Assembly (NCBI GenBank): GCA_002316295.1
Contig: DCDF01000281.1
Location: 1-8,033 of the forward strand
Source of the DNA: Syntrophaceae bacterium UBA1062
GTDB taxonomy: Bacteria; Desulfobacterota; Desulfomonilia; UBA1062
Reading direction: 5' to 3'
Length of the DNA stretch: 8,033 nucleotides
How positions within the stretch are numbered: position 1 is the first letter of the stretch; the number at the start of each line of letters is the position of its first letter. Below, piece after piece: positions 1-5,329 of the stretch. Made by a program: the position numbers and the translations under genes. The notes beneath the pieces are model-generated. The model did no database searches. It was not told where the DNA came from and saw only the letters and a program-made list of their open reading frames with translations.

Positions 1-8
1 CTCATTTT

Positions 9-2348
9 TCAAAGCCCGTATCGAGAGGACCGGGTCTCCACACGCCCGGACTTCGCGCCCGTACGTCTCCCGCGATCTCCTTCCTTCACGACCGGCAGCC
101 ACACGGAAAAGGTGGATCCTCTGCCCGGCCTGCTCCAGACCGAGATGGCGCCCTGGTGCTCCTTGACAATGCCGTGCACCACCGACAGCCCCATACCCGA
201 TCCCTCGCCCTGCTTCTTGGTGGTGAAAAAGGGCTCGAAGATCCGCTGCATGGTGGGGCCGTCCATCCCTTCTCCGGTATCCCTGACCATGATCCGCACG
301 TACGTGCCCGCTTTCAGATCAGGGGAAATTCTCTCCGCCTCCTGTTCGCTCACATCATCCCGCGTCAGTATGATGTCCAGCTCCCCTCCCTTCTCTCTCA
401 TCGCGTATCCCGCATTGCTTCCCAGATTGATCATCACCTGTTTGATCCGGGTGGAGTCCGCCATGACCACGGCATCGCCCCCTGGGAGCTGCTGGCGAAT
501 CTCGATGGTGGAAGGCAGCGCTGACCTGAGAAAATCGACCGCCTCCCGCACCACCGGCCCGATGGCAACCGGCTTTTTTTCCTGCATACTCCGACGGCTG
601 AACGTCACGATCTGGCTCACCAGATCCGTCCCCATCCTTGCCGCCTGCATGATCTCTTCGAGCAGAACCCGGGCGGGGTGATCATCTTCCAGATCCATCA
701 GTGCTATCTCGGAGTTGATCACGATGGGTGTCAGCATGTTCTTCAAGTCATGGGCGATCCCGCCTGCAAGCGTGCCCATGGCCTCGAGCTTCTGGTTCTG
801 GGAGAGCTGTTCCTGGAGCCTGATTTCCCTGGTGATATCCCGTGTTATGGACACAGTGCTGATGATTTGTCCTGATTCGTCGCGAACGGGTGATATGGTG
901 ACGTTCACATCGATCACCTCCCCGCTCTTTTTCTTTCTGGCCTGCCGGCCGGACCACGGCCTCCCGTCCTTCCGGACACGATCGTACAGCACGCACTCGT
1001 CGCTCCCGGCAAGAAACCCCGGCAGGGAGCTGACGCTCTCGCCCACCAGCTCCTCCCGGCTGTACCCGGTTATTTTCTCCAGGGCGGGGTTCACATATTC
1101 GATTACTCCATCCAGGTTGGTGATATCGATGCCGTCGCCGGTCTGCTCGATCGCCGCAGCCAGCCTGATAATGTCCTTTTCCATCTTCCTGCGTCCGGTG
1201 ATATCTATCCCGATGCCGACCCGGGTGCCGTCAGAGAGACCGACCGCGGCCCACGATATGATCAAGGTACGGCCCGAACGGGTGAGCATTTCGAACTCGT
1301 CCCAGGCTGCCTTGGCTCTCGCCACTTTGCGGATGACGCTCTTCCGGTATGCCGGGTCGGGGAAGGCGGCGGCGAGGATATCCATGTGTGCGGCATCTTG
1401 AGCAGACCATCCCGTAACCTGCTCGAACGCCCGGTTGACCAGCTTCAGCTTTCCGGACGGGCTCCAGAGAGTGATGATGACGGGGATGCTGTCGATGATC
1501 GTCTGGAGCAGCTCCTTCTGATCCTTCATCAGACGTCCCGCCTTTTCGAGGCTGCCCGTCCGTTCCTCGACCTTTCGTTCGAGCATCTCGTTCATCTTCC
1601 GGAGAGAGTCCTGGGAGCTTTTCAGCTCCGTGATGTCCCTGAACAGGACCGATGATCTGACATGCCCCTCACTGTCCGTCATGATGGATGTCGATGTGTC
1701 GGCCGGAAACGTCGATCCGTCCCTGCGCCTGAAGGTCAGCTCTCCCCTGGCCCTGCCGGTGCGATTCCGTTCATTCAGTAAGGGTTCGAGCTTCGGGTCA
1801 GAGGTGTCCAGTATGCCATTTCTTCCCTCCCGGATGATCTCCTGCTCGGTTCTCCCGAGCATCCGGCATGCCGCTGGATTGGCTGCGGATATCCTGCCGT
1901 CGGGAGTCGTGAGCAGAATGCCGTCGATGCTGCTCTCGAACAGGTAGCGATAATCCTCCTCGCTTTTTCTCAAGATCTTCTCGGCCCGCTTACGTTCGAG
2001 GATGTCCTGGATGACCAGGGTGTAGCCCTGCTCTGAAATCGTGCATCTGCAGCCGTACCAGCGCTCCGCCGGCCTGGGACAGGATGTCTCGAAAGTAACG
2101 GAACCTTTTTCTTTCATGCACCTCTTAAGCGCATGGGAGATCCCGCGGAAGACTTCACCCGGCACCACATCCTGCAACATCCGTCCGACAAGGCTCTCTC
2201 TGCTCTCTTCGAGAATGTCCGCGGCCCGGGCATTCGCATATGCGAGACGGAGATCCCAGTCCAGCTGTATGATCCCGACATCCGCATGCTCCAGAATGGC
2301 CTGCGGGTCGGGAGTCGTGATCGATTTATTGCCGTTGTCCGCACCCAT
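9..2348 (-). CDS. Soluble hybrid-free sensor histidine kinase with four PAS domains
   Basis: A 779-residue cytoplasmic two-component sensor kinase, which would autophosphorylate on a histidine and pass the phosphate to a response regulator. Four PAS-type sensory domains are visible at about residues 15-120, 130-245, 280-390 and 395-510, each ending in an 'I(Q/T/R)DIT'-like strand. A coiled-coil linker (about 245-280) follows the second. The dimerisation/phosphoacceptor motif GGIAHDLKN places the histidine at about 533. The ATPase domain shows the N box (INLGSNAGYAM, 640-650), DTGEGMD (690-696), FEPFFTTK (704-711) and GEGSGMGLS (714-722). No transmembrane segment or receiver domain is seen, so the signal is probably intracellular. 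The start at 2348 is chosen because AGGAGG lies 4 nt upstream; the ORF extends 16 codons further to 2396 without such a site. The last 25 or so residues form a basic, low-complexity tail. The stop at 9-11 lies 3 bp before an ATG (positions 5-3) that could begin a partner response regulator outside the window; this is a guess. The signal sensed is unknown. Confidence 0.95.
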   Translation of the reverse strand: MGADNGNKSITTPDPQAILEHADVGIIQLDWDLRLAYANARAADILEESRESLVGRMLQDVVPGEVFRGISHALKRCMKEKGSVTFETSCPRPAERWYGCRCTISEQGYTLVIQDILERKRAEKILRKSEEDYRYLFESSIDGILLTTPDGRISAANPAACRMLGRTEQEIIREGRNGILDTSDPKLEPLLNERNRTGRARGELTFRRRDGSTFPADTSTSIMTDSEGHVRSSVLFRDITELKSSQDSLRKMNEMLERKVEERTGSLEKAGRLMKDQKELLQTIIDSIPVIITLWSPSGKLKLVNRAFEQVTGWSAQDAAHMDILAAAFPDPAYRKSVIRKVARAKAAWDEFEMLTRSGRTLIISWAAVGLSDGTRVGIGIDITGRRKMEKDIIRLAAAIEQTGDGIDITNLDGVIEYVNPALEKITGYSREELVGESVSSLPGFLAGSDECVLYDRVRKDGRPWSGRQARKKKSGEVIDVNVTISPVRDESGQIISTVSITRDITREIRLQEQLSQNQKLEAMGTLAGGIAHDLKNMLTPIVINSEIALMDLEDDHPARVLLEEIMQAARMGTDLVSQIVTFSRRSMQEKKPVAIGPVVREAVDFLRSALPSTIEIRQQLPGGDAVVMADSTRIKQVMINLGSNAGYAMREKGGELDIILTRDDVSEQEAERISPDLKAGTYVRIMVRDTGEGMDGPTMQRIFEPFFTTKKQGEGSGMGLSVVHGIVKEHQGAISVWSRPGRGSTFSVWLPVVKEGDRGRRTGAKSGRVETRSSRYGL

Positions 2349-2352
2349 AGTT

Positions 2353-2358
2353 CCTCCT
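2353..2358 (-). promoter_or_regulatory. Ribosome binding site fixing the kinase start
   Basis: On the minus strand AGGAGG ends 4 nt before the ATG at 2348. It selects this ATG over the in-frame upstream start at 2396, which has no comparable site. The 16 residues lost (rich in G, S, H) are not part of the first PAS domain. Confidence 0.85.
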
Positions 2359-2388
2359 GACGGATGCCCGGACGCATGCCGCCCGCTA

Positions 2389-2422
2389 CACACCACCGTG
2401 ATCTTAAAAACGGCGGAGTGTG
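2389..2422. repeat. Imperfect inverted repeat in the kinase leader
   Basis: CACAC (2389-2393) and CCGT (2396-2399) pair with ACGG (2410-2413) and GTGTG (2418-2422) around an AT-rich 10-nt centre, with small unpaired stretches between the arms. It lies about 40 bp upstream of the kinase start. It could be an operator or a leader hairpin. The match is imperfect and may be chance. Confidence 0.3.
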
Positions 2423-2503
2423 GTATTACAGATGCTTTGCCTCAAGCAGTGGGTTCATGGAAATCGCGTCCGTTCACCGGCGCTTTCGTGAGAGGGAGCA
2501 GTC

Positions 2504-2533
2504 TTGATTTCTCCCGGGCGGAGCTAATATATT
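2504..2533 (+). promoter_or_regulatory. Candidate sigma-70 type promoter for the 104-aa gene
   Basis: TTGATT (2504-2509) and TATATT (2528-2533) are spaced 18 nt apart. The second box lies in the only strongly AT-rich patch (2525-2539) of the divergent intergenic region between the kinase and the 104-aa gene. Transcription from here would give a leader of roughly 145 nt. The same patch reads TATAGT on the opposite strand and could also serve the kinase, but no well-spaced -35 box was found for that direction. Assigned by eye only. Confidence 0.35.
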
Positions 2534-2684
2534 ACTATAGGCACTGGCTTATCGGCATTATTTTCAAAAATCGGGCACGATCGGAAGCGCTCATACGCGG
2601 GTTACCAACCCACTCCGGCCGGGTTTCGTCCTTATCAATTCCGCGGCACAAAACGCCGTGTGCCTGAAGAACGAGGAGGGATAA

Positions 2685-2999
2685 ATGGGAAGAATGATAA
2701 CAACCGATATCGATCTCGATTTTCATACGGAAGACATCGCCCTCCTCAAGGAACTGGCGCATACGTATCACCCTCAGGGAATGACGCTCATCGAGAAGAT
2801 GCGGGTCTCTGACGAGAAGGAGAATTTCATTCTCACCATTCAGGTGCCGCGGGCCCTGGTCGAGTGGGTGAAGGAAATGAACCACAAATACCACGACCGG
2901 GCGTTCGTCCTGGCCCTCATCAGGCGGGTGCTCGAGGAGCTCGATTTTTTCGAGGGGGATCCGGACTGTGGCAGGAAAATATACAGGAGCATCCATTGA
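2685..2999 (+). CDS. Small uncharacterised protein, 104 aa
   Basis: I do not recognise a family. The start is well supported: AGGAGG (2674-2679) lies 5 nt before the ATG. The protein is soluble, with no signal peptide or membrane segment, and rich in charged residues. Residues 1-55 look mixed alpha/beta: an acidic start, a helix around 15-28, and a strand around 47-54 with the sequence NFILTIQVP. Residues 56-90 look like one or two long amphipathic helices containing ALVEWVKEMNHKYHDR and LALIRRVLEEL. A single cysteine is at 95. The gene stands alone on its strand: the kinase upstream is divergent, and the membrane protein gene begins 285 bp downstream with its own ribosome binding site. A 6-bp hairpin begins 2 nt after the stop codon. 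The strong ribosome binding site and the ordered protein-like composition argue for a real gene despite a longer antisense ORF across it. Confidence 0.8.
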   Translation: MGRMITTDIDLDFHTEDIALLKELAHTYHPQGMTLIEKMRVSDEKENFILTIQVPRALVEWVKEMNHKYHDRAFVLALIRRVLEELDFFEGDPDCGRKIYRSIH

Positions 3000-3000
3000 C

Positions 3001-3017
3001 CCCGTTTCCGCAACGGG
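3001..3017 (+). terminator. Hairpin directly after the 104-aa gene (weak terminator candidate)
   Basis: CCCGTT (3001-3006) and AACGGG (3012-3017) form a perfect 6-bp stem with a 5-nt loop, starting two bases after the TGA stop. No T-run follows, so it is not a standard intrinsic terminator. It may protect the 3' end or act with Rho. Confidence 0.35.
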
Positions 3018-3018
3018 C

Positions 3019-3061
3019 GGTGCATTCCGGCGGGAGCTGGTCAGCTGCACTCCGGTCGAGC
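3019..3061. repeat. Imperfect direct repeat in the 3000-3284 intergenic region
   Basis: TGCATTCCGG (3021-3030) recurs as TGCACTCCGG (3046-3055), 25 bp apart. The similarity extends on both sides to about 18 bp with mismatches. The remainder of the 285-bp gap holds only a 10-bp palindrome (ACGGCGCCGT, 3172-3181) and no clear promoter. The direct repeat may be a protein-binding site or coincidence in GC-rich DNA. Confidence 0.25.
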
Positions 3062-3284
3062 CCTCATGCGGCGTAGACATCGAAAGAGCCCGCTCCTTGA
3101 TTCGTTCGGGCAATGAAATCAAGAGACTGCGGTTGATCGGTTTGTCGGACCGTGCCTGAAAGCCCGTCCTCACGGCGCCGTCCGGAACCGAGACTGCCGG
3201 TCGGCGAGTCGGGGCAGCCCGCTTTCCGGCATTTCCCGGTACGGTATATGAACACAGGCGGCATGAAAACAACGGAGGCGTGAT

Positions 3285-4184
3285 ATGGTCCCGGTGTATC
3301 TTTTCGAGGCCTTTCTCTGGCTGGTTTTCGCCATTGCGCTCGTAGACGGGCTCCGGAGGTTCGGGCTCAAAGACGGCCTTCTTTTCTTTGCCCCACTGAT
3401 GACCTATGGCTGGGTTCTCGAGGAGACGGCGATTGCCGTTTTTCAGCGGTATGCGTACACGACCGAGTTTTTCCTGAAATACCTGGGCGCTCCGTTGGGT
3501 ATTGCGGCCGGCTGGACAGCGATCCTGTACTCCGGCCTCGTGGTCGCCCTGGGCCTGCGGCTGAGCGGGGTCAAGGCCGCGCTCTTCACGGCCCTGTGGG
3601 GCTTGAGCATCGATTTCTCCATGGATGCCCTTGCCGTGAGATTCGGCTACTGGACGTGGTTTCCGCCCCCGGATGTAGTTCTGCCGTATTTTGATGTGCC
3701 GGTGTCCAACTTCGTGGGATGGTTCATCATCCTGTGGTGCTTCACCTTTTTCCATCTCTCCGGCAGGGGCAAGCCATACCGCAGGCTTCTCCTGGGCTTC
3801 GACGCAGTGATCCCGTCGGTGCCCCTGCTCCTCCTCGCCATATACATCATGCTCGAAACCGAGTATGAGCGAGTCTTCACCAGCCTGTCGTGGTGGCACA
3901 TGGTGATTTTGTTTCCGCTGCCGATAATGAGTGTTCTGTCCGTATGGCTCGTATGGCTCTCACCGGCGAGGCACCGGGAAAACCGCATCCCTCTCCTTAT
4001 TGCGGAAAGCTTCCACGGATTTTTCATGGTCTCGGCTCTGTACGTCTGGTGGTCTGAGGGAACGTGGATCTATGCGGCTGCCGCTGCGGTCGCCCTTGCT
4101 CCGGTGCTGATCTACACGCTGACCGCCATGGTCCGGGGCCGGGCATCCGAAAGTATGCCCGATCGACAGACCGTCCCTCAGTAG
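3285..4184 (+). CDS. Multi-pass membrane protein, carotenoid-synthesis (DUF422/CruF-like) family
   Basis: A 299-residue integral membrane protein with about eight or nine hydrophobic segments (roughly 4-20, 31-53, 73-92, 96-114, 142-157, 171-190, 203-226, 240-256, 261-280). The segment at 117-147 carries the pattern I associate with the carotenoid biosynthesis protein family (DUF422, including the C50 and gamma-carotene hydratases CruF and bisanhydrobacterioruberin hydratase): an aspartate at 114, then FGYWTWFPPP, then PYFDVPVSNFVGWF, matching the family's W-x-W ... Y-x-x-(V/I)P-x-x-NF-x-GW signature. The glutamates at 46-47 in the second segment also fit. Family members hydrate the psi-end double bond of acyclic carotenoids, but many bacterial homologues have no known role and this one has no carotenoid gene beside it. 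The start is set by GGAGG (3274-3278), 6 nt before the ATG. A 7-bp hairpin (4140-4161) falls inside the last codons. The family call rests on motif memory; the membrane topology is clear. Confidence 0.8.
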   Translation: MVPVYLFEAFLWLVFAIALVDGLRRFGLKDGLLFFAPLMTYGWVLEETAIAVFQRYAYTTEFFLKYLGAPLGIAAGWTAILYSGLVVALGLRLSGVKAALFTALWGLSIDFSMDALAVRFGYWTWFPPPDVVLPYFDVPVSNFVGWFIILWCFTFFHLSGRGKPYRRLLLGFDAVIPSVPLLLLAIYIMLETEYERVFTSLSWWHMVILFPLPIMSVLSVWLVWLSPARHRENRIPLLIAESFHGFFMVSALYVWWSEGTWIYAAAAAVALAPVLIYTLTAMVRGRASESMPDRQTVPQ

Positions 4185-4186
4185 CC

Positions 4187-4216
4187 TGTCGGAGAATCCA
4201 TGACACGCCCTTTTTT
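4187..4216 (+). terminator. Weak intrinsic terminator candidate after the membrane protein gene
   Basis: TGTCGGA (4187-4193) can pair with TCC plus GACA (4197-4205) with a 2-nt bulge and a GAA loop. A run of six T follows at 4211-4216, after a 5-nt spacer. The stem is short. The nearby hairpin CCGGA/TCCGG (4220-4233) has its T-run on the wrong side for either strand. Confidence 0.35.
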
Positions 4217-4255
4217 CGGCCGGAGGGATCCGGACAGGAGCGAGGCAAAGCACGG

Positions 4256-4825
4256 CTATTCGATGATCCTGAGAATCTTCGGCTCGTTTCTGGGCGGTCT
4301 GTGGGGGATCTGCTTCGGGTAGCCCAGGATGATCGTAGCCACGATCCGCTGGTCATCGGGGATGCCCAGATCGAGAAGCGTCCCGGGTTCCTTGATGTAT
4401 GAGCCCAGATCCACCCAGCAAGTGCCGAGGCCTCTCTCCGCCGCGGAGAGCATGAAGTACGACGCCGCGAGGCTGCAGTCGGCGACCGCCGAATGCATGT
4501 CCCGAGGTCCAGTGATGTACACCAGGCAGGGGGCGTTGTAGAACACATTGAAGCCCTCATCGCTCAGGATGGGCCGATACATCCTGAGGATAGGCGACCT
4601 CAGCGCCTTCATGTCGCTCAGGAGGTTCCTCTTGCTCTCGTCGGAGAGCCGTCTGATCATTTCCCTGTCCGCCACCACCACGAACGACCAGGGCTGGCGG
4701 TTGCCTCCGCTGGGTGCCTCGCAGGCATCCGCGATGATCTCGCGGACAAGCGATATCGGCACTTTCCTGTCCTGATAGTCCCGGACCGAGCGCCGTGTTC
4801 TCATCAATTCCCTGAAATCCGCCAT
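4256..4825 (-). CDS. Nitroreductase family protein (FMN-dependent)
   Basis: A 189-residue flavoprotein of the nitroreductase fold, the usual length for a single-domain member. Such enzymes form homodimers in the cytoplasm, bind FMN and use NAD(P)H to reduce nitro compounds, quinones or other electron acceptors. Visible motifs are the N-terminal RRSVRDY (11-17, FMN phosphate contact), APSGGNRQPWSF (37-48, FMN-binding loop), a central helix with AASYFMLSAAERGLGTCWV (120-138), and the C-terminal ILGYPKQIP (166-174). No ferredoxin domain is fused. The start is supported by AGGAGG (4835-4840), 9 nt upstream. The gene is monocistronic as far as seen, converging with the membrane protein gene on one side. 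A perfect inverted repeat around an AT-rich core upstream may be its operator. The physiological substrate cannot be told from sequence. Confidence 0.93.
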   Translation of the reverse strand: MADFRELMRTRRSVRDYQDRKVPISLVREIIADACEAPSGGNRQPWSFVVVADREMIRRLSDESKRNLLSDMKALRSPILRMYRPILSDEGFNVFYNAPCLVYITGPRDMHSAVADCSLAASYFMLSAAERGLGTCWVDLGSYIKEPGTLLDLGIPDDQRIVATIILGYPKQIPHRPPRNEPKILRIIE

Positions 4826-4863
4826 GAATCACCCCCTCCTATTGGACTTATTGCTACTCATCA

Positions 4864-4898
4864 GCCGCAAATCACTTTTTATGTTATCACATTGCGGC
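4864..4898. promoter_or_regulatory. Inverted repeat, possible operator of the nitroreductase gene
   Basis: GCCGCAA (4864-4870) and TTGCGGC (4892-4898) are exact reverse complements around a 21-bp AT-rich core. On the minus strand the core also holds GTGAT twice, 15 bp apart. The element lies about 40 bp upstream of the nitroreductase start, in the AT-rich patch where its promoter is expected, so a repressor or redox-sensing regulator could bind here. No convincing -35/-10 pair was found. Confidence 0.4.
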
Positions 4899-5020
4899 AT
4901 GAAAATCCGGTTGATTTGTGATGATCGGGATGCGGATGGAATGCCGCTCCGCAGGGCTTCTTCGATCGGCGTCCGTTCGAAGAGCGCTCGATGGCATCAC
5001 ACTGTCTCTCGTAAGAAAAG

Positions 5021-5296
5021 ATGAAGACGACGGACGAGCTGCGGGCGACAGAGACGCTCGCGCCCGAGGGCCGGAAGGCGACCGCCGAAGAGCGCGCCAA
5101 GGCGGTGGAGAGCGGTGCTGCCGGAGGACACGGGCGCATCGGCCGCATGAGAGAGCGGGGCGCTCCCGGATTCGGCCGTGATGATGCTGCCGTGAGTGGG
5201 TGCCGGGCGGGACCGAAGGTCTGGGCAGCAACACCGGTCATTGAGAGGGCTTTGTACCCTGCGAGAGGTCCCGACCCTTGCCGCGGCAGACTCTGA
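5021..5296 (+). CDS. Doubtful small ORF, 91 aa
   Basis: I recognise no family. The ORF opens just after an in-frame stop (5012-5014) and ends 3 bp before a plus-strand intrinsic terminator, which is its best support. The first 45 or so residues, beginning MKTTDELRATETLAPEGRKA, are hydrophilic, probably disordered or helical, and have the high third-position GC expected of genes here. The second half is rich in G, R, P and A, has less biased codon use and looks less protein-like. The only upstream purine stretch, TAAGAAAAG, abuts the ATG and is a poor ribosome binding site. It could be a real small protein, a decayed gene with only the start preserved, or a chance ORF over an RNA gene. Confidence 0.28.
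   Translation: MKTTDELRATETLAPEGRKATAEERAKAVESGAAGGHGRIGRMRERGAPGFGRDDAAVSGCRAGPKVWAATPVIERALYPARGPDPCRGRL
5205..5277 (+). ncRNA. Possible structured RNA segment
   Basis: GGGCGGGACC (5205-5214) pairs with GGTCCCGACCC (5267-5277) over 10 bp with one bulged A (5274), closing a 52-nt interior. Inside it AGGG (5246-5249) pairs with CCCT (5257-5260) around a 7-nt loop. A terminator follows 22 nt downstream. It does not match tRNA, SRP RNA, RNase P RNA or tmRNA as I know them. GC-rich DNA yields such stems by chance, so this is tentative. Confidence 0.25.
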
Positions 5297-5299
5297 CGA

Positions 5300-5329
5300 C
5301 AGCCCGAGCATGTCGGGGCTGGCTTTTTT
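5300..5329 (+). terminator. Intrinsic terminator, plus strand
   Basis: CAG-CCCGA (5300-5307) pairs with TCGGG-g-CTG (5313-5321) as 8 bp with one bulged G and a 5-nt loop. After a 2-nt spacer it is followed by six T (5324-5329). Orientation is clear: on the minus strand no T-run follows the stem. It therefore ends a transcript coming from the left on the plus strand. It touches the stop codon of the SWIM gene on the opposite strand, and the A-run before the stem could give it a minor role for that gene as well. Confidence 0.7.

Larger units (their letters stand above)
4826..5328. other. Gene-poor stretch of about 500 bp
   Basis: This stretch holds the nitroreductase ribosome binding site and AT-rich upstream region (4830-4925), then GC-rich DNA with overlapping ORFs in several frames. 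None has a strong ribosome binding site or a recognisable family. Its right end carries a long stem (5205-5277) and a plus-strand terminator (5300-5329). This pattern suggests a plus-strand transcript of unknown type. Confidence 0.5.

Noticed and set aside
715..1401. A 228-codon plus-strand ORF inside the kinase gene
   Set aside because: It is antisense to conserved PAS domains of the kinase, has a serine-, proline- and arginine-rich composition and shows no domain.
2540..2560. Possible sigma-54 promoter (GGCAC patch) in the divergent region
   Set aside because: The GG and GC elements are not at the required 10-bp spacing.
2968..3159. A 63-codon plus-strand ORF overlapping the end of the 104-aa gene
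   Set aside because: It starts at a GTG inside that gene without a ribosome binding site and has no family-like features.
2535..3899. A 454-codon minus-strand ORF opposite the 104-aa gene and the membrane protein gene
   Set aside because: It overlaps a well-supported membrane protein and a gene with a strong ribosome binding site. Its product is rich in E, R, P, G, H and Q in the way typical of antisense frames in GC-rich DNA, and I recognise no domain.
4220..4233. CCGGA/TCCGG hairpin next to a T-run between the convergent genes
   Set aside because: The T-run lies before the hairpin on the plus strand and becomes an A-run after it on the minus strand, so it is wrongly placed to terminate either transcript.
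4879..5241. Minus-strand ORFs of 115-120 codons in the gene-poor stretch
   Set aside because: Products are rich in R, P, S and A, have no ribosome binding site that I can see, and the two frames overlap each other.
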